Of a DNA stretch of 64,000 nucleotides, positions 16,804 to 24,914 are shown one piece after another. Source of the stretch: an uncultured Granulosicoccaceae bacterium (GTDB taxonomy: Bacteria; Pseudomonadota; Gammaproteobacteria; Granulosicoccales; Granulosicoccaceae); the NCBI GenBank assembly GCA_938041955.1, contig CALISD010000084.1, forward strand, positions 85,693 to 149,692, read 5' to 3'. The translations under genes were made by a program, and so were the position numbers. The first letter of the stretch is position 1; the number at the start of each line of letters is the position of its first letter. The notes beneath the pieces were generated by a model that was not told where the DNA came from, made no database searches, and saw only the letters and a list, made by a program, of their open reading frames with translations.

Positions 16804-19623
16804 TTAAGAGTTGCCAATCTCCTGACCGTTCTTGCTGTAGCTGCCGTTAAGGATACTGCGTGCTGCCCTTGGCCAGTTGTATTGCTCTGCTCGCTGTACC
16901 GAAACTCCTACGCGTTCCGCGTAATGTACGACTTCGCGGTCGGTCCACAGAGAGATTTGCTCAAAATCAGTTACTCCATTGCGCGCAAAAGCCCCTGCAA
17001 TGGTCTGCGTTACACCCGGAAGCAGAGTGAGTTCGTCACTTCCATCCGGTCGACGAATGCGGTGCCCGTCTTTGGTGAACTGTGGTCTCTGTGCTGAGCC
17101 GTAACCAGTTGCTCCGGTCAGTGCTTCAGTATCTGTATCTGCTCGCACAAATACACGTGGTTTAGCGCCTGAAGATCGAGTCTCGACTTGTTGCAGGTTA
17201 TTGGTTCTGGTGGCAGTGGTGGGTGAACTTGAAGCAGATTGAACGGTCTGTCGGTTGTTGTCACGTTCGTACAATCGCGCTTTCAGTTCTTCCAGTTCAG
17301 TAGATTGTTGTGCAATTTTAGTATGCAGTTGCAGGGTGTTCTCGGCCTGCTTTTCAAGTGACCGCACCAACTCGGTTTGAGAGTCTTTCTCTTGCGTTAA
17401 AAGCGTCAGACTCGACTGCTGCTGTTTGCTTCTCAGGCTGCTATTGGTCAGTTGGGAGTTAAGTCGTGATATTTCTTCATCGCGCTCGCGCATCGCCGCC
17501 ATCAAAGCATCATTCTTACGTGTCTGCTCTTCCAGCACTTTTTGCATTGGACCGCCCGATGACTGAGTGTCTTGCAAGGCAATTTGTGCTTTACGAAGTT
17601 CTGCATCTCGTTCGGTCAGAGTCAAACGCAACGTCTCTGTATCTGACAGCTCTCGATTGAGGCGTTGGCTTTCACTTTCTTCGCGTACAAGCTTGCTACG
17701 AAAGTCAGCTAGCCGACTTTCCTTTTCCTGAAGCTTCGTGGTCAGTCTTTGGTTGATTTCCAACTGCTTGGTGGCGTCTGATTTCAGGCTTTCTATTGAG
17801 CGTGTTTGATCGTGCAGTTTGGCTTGCAGTGTTTTGAGATCGTTCTGAAGTATTTTATTTTGCTTTGCAATCTCAGTGTTAGATTCCCGTAGTTTGGTTT
17901 CATTTGCCTGAGAACTTGCGGTGAGTTGAGTACGTAGCTCGCGCAGCTGGTTCTCTTTTGATCGATTCAGCTCTGACACCTGTGCCTGCATATTTTCAAG
18001 GCGGGTTTTAGACTCATCCCCTGCGGTGCGAAATGTTTTTATCTGTTGTTGCAGGTTTTTTGTTTCGTTTTGCATTGCCAGGTTTTTAGCTGACAGCTGC
18101 TTGTTGTCCTCTCTAAGCCTGTCTTGTTCAGTCTTCGCGCTGTTAGTCAGCTCGAGTTGCTGCTTTTCTTTAGATTGCTTGAGCTCTGATACCTGATTTT
18201 GCAGGCTTTCGATACGCGTTTTGTATTCGTCGCGAGTATTGGCAAGGTGATTCAGGTCCTGTTGCAATTTCTCAAGTGCGATGTTGCCTTGTGCTTGCAA
18301 CTCACCCAGTTGGGCAGAGGTTTTGTTGCGACTTGCTACTACATCATCAAGCTCGTTACGCAATGACGTAATGCGAGCTTCTTTCTCTGCGAGTGATGCG
18401 TTTAGTTTGTCAACGTTGCCTTGCAGAGCGTCACGCTTACCAGCAGAGTCCCGCAGCATGTCGTTGAGGGCTGCGACTTCTGCGCTTTTGCTTTTGATTT
18501 TAGAGTGCGTTGTGGCTGTGTCTTTTATCTCTGACTGCAGGCGCTGAACTTCTTTTTGTTCGTGAAGCTTAGCGTCCTTTATCTCTGACTGCAGGCGCTG
18601 CACTTCTTTTTGTTCGTGAAGCTTGGCGTCTTTTATCTCTGACTGCAGGCGTTGGACTTCTTTTTGTTCGTGAAGCTTAATGTCTTTAATTTGTGCATTG
18701 AGCTCACTGACGTGTTGTTTTGACTTTGTGAGTGCGGCATCACGATCCGCTATCACACGCTTTAGATCGGTTACTTCTGATGCGATCTTACTTTCGGTCT
18801 CTTTGAACTGCTTCTCGCTCTTTTTGAACTCATGTTCGCGACTCTTCATGGTCGAGCTTTCAGTGCTGAGCGACTCAAGCTTGGCATGCAGGCTTTTAAT
18901 GTCGGCGTTTTTATTTTCCAGCATCAGGTCGTAGTCGTGCTTTTGCTTTTCTACAGTCTTGCTGGTTTTTTCGAGTGATTTGGTGAGCTCTTCAACCTTT
19001 GAATTATATTCAAATGTGATTGATTCTACGTCGCTGCGACCGGACTCTGCAGTCGTCAGCTGACTGCGCAAGGTCTCAACAGTGGAGTCTGCTTCTTTGA
19101 CCCGGGCTCTGAGGCTCTCAATGACCTTGTCATTCTCTCGAACAGCACTTCGAAGTGCGCCTACTGTTTCTGTGGCTTCTGTTAAGCGTTCACTGCTGGC
19201 AGATCCGCCAGCAGTGTACTTAGCGAGCTCTTTGCGAAGTTCGCTTTGTTCTTTCTGTTTCTCGGTACGGAATGAATTGAACTCAGACTGATTTTCAAGC
19301 AATGACTTTTTTGTTGTCGCCAGCTCTTTCTTCAGATCGTTTATTTCACTCACTTGTGCGCGAGTGCCTGATTCTACTGAGCTGTCCTTGCGGCGCAGCT
19401 GTTGAAGTTCGTTTTTCGTATCGCGAAGCTCCACCTCTTTTGTGTCGAGCGTGTAGCGAAGATGCTTTGCGTCCTTCATCGCATCATCAATGTCACGGGC
19501 GATATTCTGTCTGGCCCTTTTGTCTGTACCACCGGAAAAGAAATTTCTGATGCACCAACCAATGATGGCACCAGCGATGGCGGTGAGACCCAATATGAAA
19601 GCTAATTCGCCCATGACATTCAT
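16804..19623 (-). CDS. Membrane-anchored giant coiled-coil protein with C-terminal helix-hairpin-helix
   Basis: A 939-residue protein in three parts. Residues 5-28 form one transmembrane helix with a short N-terminus. Residues about 35-800 are almost continuous coiled coil rich in Glu, Lys, Gln and Ser. After a disordered linker, residues about 860-930 (LLPGVTQTIAGAFARNGVTDF, then VSVQRAEQYNWPRAA) resemble the helix-hairpin-helix end found on bacterial coiled-coil proteins annotated as flap-endonuclease-like. Three tandem 18-residue repeats lie near residues 312-367. The ribosome site GGAGA overlaps the last codons of the upstream OmpA gene, so the two are coupled. A structural role linking membrane and cytoplasm is inferred, and DNA binding is possible. 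Confidence 0.75.
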   Translation of the reverse strand: MNVMGELAFILGLTAIAGAIIGWCIRNFFSGGTDKRARQNIARDIDDAMKDAKHLRYTLDTKEVELRDTKNELQQLRRKDSSVESGTRAQVSEINDLKKELATTKKSLLENQSEFNSFRTEKQKEQSELRKELAKYTAGGSASSERLTEATETVGALRSAVRENDKVIESLRARVKEADSTVETLRSQLTTAESGRSDVESITFEYNSKVEELTKSLEKTSKTVEKQKHDYDLMLENKNADIKSLHAKLESLSTESSTMKSREHEFKKSEKQFKETESKIASEVTDLKRVIADRDAALTKSKQHVSELNAQIKDIKLHEQKEVQRLQSEIKDAKLHEQKEVQRLQSEIKDAKLHEQKEVQRLQSEIKDTATTHSKIKSKSAEVAALNDMLRDSAGKRDALQGNVDKLNASLAEKEARITSLRNELDDVVASRNKTSAQLGELQAQGNIALEKLQQDLNHLANTRDEYKTRIESLQNQVSELKQSKEKQQLELTNSAKTEQDRLREDNKQLSAKNLAMQNETKNLQQQIKTFRTAGDESKTRLENMQAQVSELNRSKENQLRELRTQLTASSQANETKLRESNTEIAKQNKILQNDLKTLQAKLHDQTRSIESLKSDATKQLEINQRLTTKLQEKESRLADFRSKLVREESESQRLNRELSDTETLRLTLTERDAELRKAQIALQDTQSSGGPMQKVLEEQTRKNDALMAAMRERDEEISRLNSQLTNSSLRSKQQQSSLTLLTQEKDSQTELVRSLEKQAENTLQLHTKIAQQSTELEELKARLYERDNNRQTVQSASSSPTTATRTNNLQQVETRSSGAKPRVFVRADTDTEALTGATGYGSAQRPQFTKDGHRIRRPDGSDELTLLPGVTQTIAGAFARNGVTDFEQISLWTDREVVHYAERVGVSVQRAEQYNWPRAARSILNGSYSKNGQEIGNS
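18524..18688 (-). repeat. Three tandem 54-bp repeats inside the coiled-coil gene
   Basis: CTGACTGCAG recurs at 18531, 18585 and 18639, a period of exactly 54 bases with few mismatches. Each unit encodes 18 residues (KLHEQKEVQRLQSEIKDA). The period is a whole number of codons and close to five heptads divided by two, so copy changes would keep frame and alter rod length. Confidence 0.9.
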
Positions 19624-19625
19624 TT

Positions 19626-22328
19626 CTATTCTCCGTTGGTGAACCCAAATTCGATACGTCGATTTAGGGCCCGACCGGTAACCGTGTTGTTGGAAGCTAT
19701 AGGTTGGCTTGAACCATAGCCCTGTGATGTCATTCTGTCGCCATTGATACCACGATCAATCAGGAAACTTCTAACCCGTTCGGCTCGTTCAGCGCTCAGT
19801 ACCCGATTGCGCTCATCTTTGCCGGTTGCATCTGTATGGCCTGATATGGCCACCGTGGCATCCGGTACTTGAAAGAGTGCGTCGGCAATTTGATCCAGAA
19901 TGCTAATGCTATCTGAATCCAATTCGGAACTGTTTGAACGGAATCGAATAGCTGCCAGATCGATCTGTGCAAACAGCTCGTTAATATCAGGGCCTTTGAC
20001 CGTAATGTCGTTGCGCAAACTCACAGAGTTGCCAAACGCCGCCAGGCTATTGTCCGCAGCGCGCTGGCGTTCACCTTCACTCGCTGACATTCCACTGATA
20101 GTGAGATCGCCGGCTGATGATACGGTCACTTTTGCGTTTTCAATGCCGCTCAAGCTATTTAGTGATTGTGTGATTGCAGCGCCCCAAACAGGCTCCATTA
20201 CTCGCTCGTCGATTGTTACGTTGGTGACGACAGTCTTACCTGCGCTTTCAAAGGCCCGGGTGATCGAGTCGTTGGTGGCCGCTGGCAGGAGACCCACTAT
20301 GGTCACCTCTGACCCCAGGTCGGTGATTGTAGCGAAAGGTTTCATGAACGGTGCGGGTGCGACTTCTGGCTCTGGCTCAGATGCCGGTTCCGGGGCTGGC
20401 GCTGCTGCCGGGACTCGAACCGCGATCCTGTTGTCAATTGCCTGCCCGGCAAATAAGGCGGCAACCTGCTCACCTGCTGTCTGCCTGGCTTCATCAGAAG
20501 TAGCAATTCCGGAAATGAGAACATCTCCGGAAGGTTGTACTTTGACTTTCCCCTTGTCGATTTCCTGCATAGCGTTCAGAGATTCACCAAGGCTGGCAGC
20601 CCATGAAGGAGCTTCGAACTCATCGCTTGTGACAATGAAGCTTTCTACCGGTTTGTCTGAACTGTCGATAGCGCTTTCAATTGCCGCAGCGCTGTCAGCT
20701 GGAAGACTGCCATAGAGCGCGATTCGATCAGGGCTGTTGTAGATTGTTGCATAACCCGGTTTCAGAGGTGTGGGTGTGGGTGTGGGTGCCGTGGTGGTTG
20801 GAACGGTAATTCTGTTGTCAACGGTGAGCTGGCCGTTTACAAGCTCAGTTGCTTTCGCCCCGATGTCGTTCCTAGCTTGTTCATCGCTTGCAGATCCGGT
20901 GAGTCGCAGTGAACCGTTCATTACAGAGAAAGAACCACCTTCAATAGCATTGAGGTCTGGCGTCAGTTGTTGAACAGCGGGCCACCAGCCCGGGTTAGTG
21001 GTGTTTGCGTCAACTTTGATACTTCCGCTAACACCGTCTTCACCGTAAGCCTCTTTGGCTGCGGTTTCTATTTTGGTTGCGTATTCCTGATCTGACACGG
21101 TTCCAGAGAGCTTAACTCCAGTATCAGTTGCAAAGAATGTCAGGCTCGATTCTGTGCGTTCGGTTTGTGCCGTATCGGCAGCACCAACGGTCAGCCGGTT
21201 TTCAACATCACGTACACCAACCGTATTGGCGACGACTTCCTCGGCGCGCTCGCTATCAGGTTGGGCCGTTACATTGCCAGACAGTATAGCGTTTCTGCCA
21301 TCAATCTCGACTGAAGCTGATTCATAGCCTGCCTCTGACAACGCACTGTTGGTGCGGGTGGTCAAATCGGCGTTGATCATCGGTGCATAGTGTTTGATCG
21401 CGTACCACAACACGCCTAACAGCAATAATACCCCGAATAACAATGGCCCCCATGCAGTGCCGCCGTCCGCAGCTATTGCAGGCGGAACCACATAGCCGGG
21501 ACGGCGGGCACGTGCAGCGGGAGCGATGTATCTGCCTTTTCGTGCCCCTGGCGGTGGAGCCATTGCACGTCTTGGACGAGAAGGGCGCGGGCGACCTTGT
21601 GCCGGACGGGCAGGTGGTCGTGATCCGGGTCTCGGTGCCGCCGATCGTGGTGTGTCAGCAGAAGGGCGTGCTGGTGCATCGCGATGAACCGGGCGACGGT
21701 TGGCCTCCATGCTTTGGGCGGGTCTTTGCGCTGATGACCGGTGGCTAGTTTCCGTTGCAGGTCTTTCAAGCTTGTTGCTACGAATTTCAGCTTCGCTTGA
21801 TGACACATTTGCGGCTGTCTGTTGTGGCCGGGCTGTTTCAGTTCTGGCGTTTGCAGGTTTGGCAAGGCCGGCACTGGCCGCGTTAGTGCTGGTGGCTGCT
21901 TTGCTCACATTGGCAGGGTTAGTCACAGGCGGACGGGCCGGGTTAGCTGGCTGGACCCTATGGGTCGCAGGTTTCGCTGCGTCAGATTGAATCGGCGCTG
22001 TCGCTGGTTTTGGAGGCACAGAACCAGGTGCTGTTGGTGTCGCACTTTTTGGTAAGGGCGGTGGTGTATTAGACGGTGGCGCGGTGTTTTGACCTGCAAT
22101 TGCCGGTCTGCCGCCAGAACCCCTGTTGCCTGTCTGTGGTACTGCACTGCCTGTTGCTGCGGTGCCGGTCACGGCCGATTTGGCGGCATCCGCAGCAGAC
22201 GTTTTCGCAGCCGAAGCAGCCGCTGCGGCCTTTTTCGCCGCGGCGTATTCTGCTTTGTTGGTCAGGTCTTCGGCTGCCTTACTAATTTTGTCCGTGCCCG
22301 GAATTTTCTTGTCTGGTGGATTTGCCAT
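19626..22328 (-). CDS. OmpA/BON-domain envelope protein with disordered Ala/Pro-rich N-terminus
   Basis: A 900-residue protein if the ATG at 22328 is used, which has GGGAA seven bases upstream; the frame is open to 22433. An Ala/Pro/Lys/Arg-rich disordered region of about 300 residues precedes one transmembrane helix (WGPLLFGVLLLLGVLWYAI). Several BON-like repeats follow (each with the GNV/GTV-type turn and a DNRITV-like strand), interrupted by Pro/Thr-rich spacers. The last 110 residues are an OmpA peptidoglycan-binding domain (ISGHTDATGKDERNRVLSAE, ending in LNRRIEFGF). The layout resembles mycobacterial ArfA. The protein is probably anchored in the inner membrane with the C-terminus bound to peptidoglycan. 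It is the first gene of a two-gene operon with the coiled-coil protein. Confidence 0.8.
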   Translation of the reverse strand: MANPPDKKIPGTDKISKAAEDLTNKAEYAAAKKAAAAASAAKTSAADAAKSAVTGTAATGSAVPQTGNRGSGGRPAIAGQNTAPPSNTPPPLPKSATPTAPGSVPPKPATAPIQSDAAKPATHRVQPANPARPPVTNPANVSKAATSTNAASAGLAKPANARTETARPQQTAANVSSSEAEIRSNKLERPATETSHRSSAQRPAQSMEANRRPVHRDAPARPSADTPRSAAPRPGSRPPARPAQGRPRPSRPRRAMAPPPGARKGRYIAPAARARRPGYVVPPAIAADGGTAWGPLLFGVLLLLGVLWYAIKHYAPMINADLTTRTNSALSEAGYESASVEIDGRNAILSGNVTAQPDSERAEEVVANTVGVRDVENRLTVGAADTAQTERTESSLTFFATDTGVKLSGTVSDQEYATKIETAAKEAYGEDGVSGSIKVDANTTNPGWWPAVQQLTPDLNAIEGGSFSVMNGSLRLTGSASDEQARNDIGAKATELVNGQLTVDNRITVPTTTAPTPTPTPLKPGYATIYNSPDRIALYGSLPADSAAAIESAIDSSDKPVESFIVTSDEFEAPSWAASLGESLNAMQEIDKGKVKVQPSGDVLISGIATSDEARQTAGEQVAALFAGQAIDNRIAVRVPAAAPAPEPASEPEPEVAPAPFMKPFATITDLGSEVTIVGLLPAATNDSITRAFESAGKTVVTNVTIDERVMEPVWGAAITQSLNSLSGIENAKVTVSSAGDLTISGMSASEGERQRAADNSLAAFGNSVSLRNDITVKGPDINELFAQIDLAAIRFRSNSSELDSDSISILDQIADALFQVPDATVAISGHTDATGKDERNRVLSAERAERVRSFLIDRGINGDRMTSQGYGSSQPIASNNTVTGRALNRRIEFGFTNGE

Positions 22329-22830
22329 TGCTTTTCCCATTGTGGACAGTCTGGTAAGTCGAGACTGTTGCAATACGTATTTAGAGTGAAAAGTGGATAA
22401 TTTGGTTGTCGGTATTTTCGCTGATTTGACCAAGCAAAGCTATGTGTACTTCATATTTATAACACCCTTGAATCGCGCTGTTTTGGTCATGAATGGTGGT
22501 CCATGAATGATGTCTTTAGTGCTCTGCGTTTGTGCTCAGCGCTTCGTGGCGTTGAAATTGTTTCGCTGGAGGTGTTGTTTCAAGGTCAGTTTTTGTCGCC
22601 CGATGGCTAGTTTTTATCCCGATCCCGCAACAATAACAAATTCAGCGAGTTGCAATTGAAACCGGCAGTAACAATATGCAAATTATAGACTGCCTGGTCG
22701 ACAAAAACCGGACGCGTTGAGACGCAGCGCCAGTTTGGCGTTCATGTGCACCTGTGGGTCGCTGGACACACTGTCGTTTCAGCAGCTTGCTGCATACTCT
22801 ATGTAATCTACATATTACGAGCCTACTGTT
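22329..22830. other. Divergent promoter region between OmpA/BON gene and MttB homologue
   Basis: About 500 bases without a convincing gene. It should contain both promoters. A short palindrome GACA-CAC-TGTC (22765-22775) lies about 55 bases before the MttB start and is a possible operator for the GlxA-type regulator encoded downstream, but no second copy was found. No riboswitch fold was recognised. Confidence 0.4.
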
Positions 22831-24378
22831 ATGGCAGGAAAGAAAAGAAGACGCGGTGCACGCGAGGGCAAACGAGCCCGTGCGGCGAATCAAGCGCCTG
22901 TTGCGCCTTATATCAAACGTCGCATCCCGTCGTATTGCCATGCTACGCAAGAGCAATTAGAGCTGATCGAACACAACGCTGACACGGTGCTTGAAGAAAT
23001 CGGCATCGAGTTCAGGGACTTTCCACGCGCGCTCGAGCTGTTCAAACAGGCGGGTGCAGATATTGACGGCGAGCGGGTGAGGTTCCCGCGTGGAATGTGT
23101 CGCAAGATAATTCAGGATAGTGCCCCAAGAGAATTTGTTCAGCACGCTCGTAATCCGGCACGAAGTGTTGTGATTGGTGGTGACAATACCGTTTTGGTAC
23201 CAGCTTACGGTTCACCATTTGTACGCGATCTTGATAACGGCAGGCGCTACGCCAATATCGAAGACTTTCAGAATTTCGTCAAGTTGGCGTATATGTCGCC
23301 GTCACTGCATCACTCCGGTGGCACCGTTTGTGAGCCGGTCGATTTGCCGGTCAACAAACGCCACTTCGATATGGTGTATTCGCACATGCGTTACAGCGAC
23401 AAGCCTTATATGGGTTCTGTGACAGCGGCCGAGCGTGCGCAGGACACCGTTGAAATGTCGAAGATACTATTTGGCGATGACTATATCGACCCTGATACCG
23501 GCAATGAGAAAACGGTGGTGATCAACTTGATCAATGCCAACTCACCAATGACTTTCGATGACACGATGCTGGGTGCAGCGGAGGCTTATGCGCTGGCTAA
23601 TCAGGCAACGGTGATATCGCCATTCATTCTTGCCGGTGCGATGTCTCCGGTCACAGTCGTTGGTACAGTGACCCAGATTCTTGCTGAAGCGCTAGCGGGT
23701 ATGGCCTTTGTTCAGTTGGTGCGCCCGGGTGCACCGGTCGTGTTTGGCACCTTTGCCAGTAGTATTTCCATGCAATCGGGAGCACCTACTTTTGGTACAC
23801 CGGAACCTACCTCGGTGTTATACATCGCTGCTGAGTTAGCGCGTCGTCTTGGTGTGCCATTCAGATCCGGTGGTGGACTCAACGCGTCCAAACTCCCTGA
23901 TGCGCAAGCTGCTTATGAAGCTGCCAACACGCTGCAGTCTGCCATGCTCGCCGGGGTCAACTTTATGTTGCACACCGCTGGTTGGCTTGAAGGCGGTTTG
24001 GTGATGAGTTATGAGAAATTCATTATGGACGCTGATCAGGCTGGCATGCTGCAAGTGTTTGGTGAAGGTCTCGATTTCAGCGAGAACGGTCAGGCTTTAG
24101 ATGCATTGCGTGAAGTGGGGCCGGGCCAGCATTTCCTTGGCTGTGATCACACACAAAGAAATTTCGAAGCGGCTTTTTACCGTTCAGACCTGGCAGACAA
24201 CAACAGCTTTGAGCAGTGGGAATCTGAAGGTTCGCTGGATATATCGCAAAGAGCCAATGTAAAAATGAAAAGTATGCTTGAGAGCTATGAGGCACCCCCC
24301 ATCGATCCCGCGGTGGATGAAGCTTTGCTGGCTTATATTGAACAGCGAAAATCATCGTTTCCGGACGCGAATTATTAG
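22831..24378 (+). CDS. MttB-superfamily (trimethylamine/glycine betaine) corrinoid methyltransferase
   Basis: A 515-residue TIM-barrel methyltransferase of the COG5598/MttB superfamily. No in-frame amber codon interrupts it, so it belongs to the non-pyrrolysine branch that includes the glycine betaine enzyme MtgB. Such enzymes pass a methyl group from a quaternary amine to Co(I) of a small corrinoid protein. The partner is most likely the B12 protein at 31443. The N-terminus (MAGKKRRRGAREGKRARAAN) has nine Lys/Arg and only one acidic residue, and looks like a disordered tail before the fold. The substrate is unknown: glycine betaine, carnitine, proline betaine or similar. The ATG at 22831 has a poor ribosome site. 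Confidence 0.87.
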   Translation: MAGKKRRRGAREGKRARAANQAPVAPYIKRRIPSYCHATQEQLELIEHNADTVLEEIGIEFRDFPRALELFKQAGADIDGERVRFPRGMCRKIIQDSAPREFVQHARNPARSVVIGGDNTVLVPAYGSPFVRDLDNGRRYANIEDFQNFVKLAYMSPSLHHSGGTVCEPVDLPVNKRHFDMVYSHMRYSDKPYMGSVTAAERAQDTVEMSKILFGDDYIDPDTGNEKTVVINLINANSPMTFDDTMLGAAEAYALANQATVISPFILAGAMSPVTVVGTVTQILAEALAGMAFVQLVRPGAPVVFGTFASSISMQSGAPTFGTPEPTSVLYIAAELARRLGVPFRSGGGLNASKLPDAQAAYEAANTLQSAMLAGVNFMLHTAGWLEGGLVMSYEKFIMDADQAGMLQVFGEGLDFSENGQALDALREVGPGQHFLGCDHTQRNFEAAFYRSDLADNNSFEQWESEGSLDISQRANVKMKSMLESYEAPPIDPAVDEALLAYIEQRKSSFPDANY

Positions 24379-24399
24379 TTTCGGTTATGTATGAGCGGC

Positions 24400-24430
24400 A
24401 AACACGGAGGGCAGACTCCGTGTTTTGCTT
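24400..24430 (+). terminator. Rho-independent terminator after the MttB homologue
   Basis: A perfect 10-bp stem (AAACACGGAG / CTCCGTGTTT, 24400-24409 and 24416-24425) with a 6-base loop, followed by TGCTTTT, 22 bases after the stop codon. It suggests the methyltransferase gene is transcribed alone. Confidence 0.8.
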
Positions 24431-24750
24431 TTCAATTCCTGACGGCGCAAATAGCTAATGTTGTCCCGTGGCATCAGCTCTGGCGAATCAGAAATAGTCG
24501 TGATCAAGAATCATTTTTGCTGCAGCAATTGAAAAAATCATCGGCAAAGGGCCATTTATGGCCATATTCGCCCAATCACTCGATTAAAATTCTAATTTTT
24601 TTGAACCTGGTAATAATATAATTACTGTTTAGTTATCAACAACTAAAAACTCCTTTGTGAGAAAATACTATAACAATTAGCGGTTTATATCGTTGTGGCC
24701 CCCTATCGTGAAATGATCTGGCCCTAAGATAAAATGTCGCAAACAGTACA

Positions 24751-24873
24751 TCATCGTGTTGCTTCGAGAACAGACTGAGGCTCAGCGCGACGTAAAGCGA
24801 TCAAGTATAGAATCGCCGTCAATAGCACAGGAAGTGCAGCCAAACTGGACCAGTAAACAGCAAGCGCGAGCAT
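24751..24873 (-). CDS. Possible 40-residue single-pass membrane peptide
   Basis: A short frame not preceded by a clear ribosome site. It encodes about 28 strongly hydrophobic residues (LALAVYWSSLAALPVLLTAI and on) followed by a basic LRRAE turn and a short polar end. The composition is typical of a real one-helix inner-membrane protein rather than random translation, and codon use is similar to its neighbours. The frame stays open upstream into the regulator's leader, so the true start may be a GTG nearer 24882. Function is unknown; it could be spurious. Confidence 0.3.
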   Translation of the reverse strand: MLALAVYWSSLAALPVLLTAILYLIALRRAEPQSVLEATR

Positions 24874-24914
24874 CTTGAGCACTACTAGACACGCTACTGG
24901 TTGGAATAAACTGC

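Larger units (their letters stand above)
24379..24914. other. Intergenic region between MttB homologue and GlxA-type regulator
   Basis: 536 bases with a terminator at its start, an AT-rich middle (about 24580-24690) likely to hold promoter elements of the regulator gene, and one short minus-strand membrane-peptide frame annotated separately. Nothing else was recognised. Confidence 0.5.

Noticed and set aside
18524..18688. CRISPR array
   Set aside because: The 54-base repeats are contiguous, without spacers, and lie in frame in a coiled-coil gene. No other regularly spaced repeat was seen in the window.
19900..20715. 271-codon plus-strand frame inside the BON/OmpA gene
   Set aside because: Antisense shadow of a gene with clear BON and OmpA domains; low-complexity Ser/Ala/Arg composition and no domain.
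22831..24378. Pyrrolysine (amber readthrough) in the MttB homologue
   Set aside because: The 515-codon frame has no internal TAG, so it is not a pyrrolysine-containing trimethylamine enzyme.
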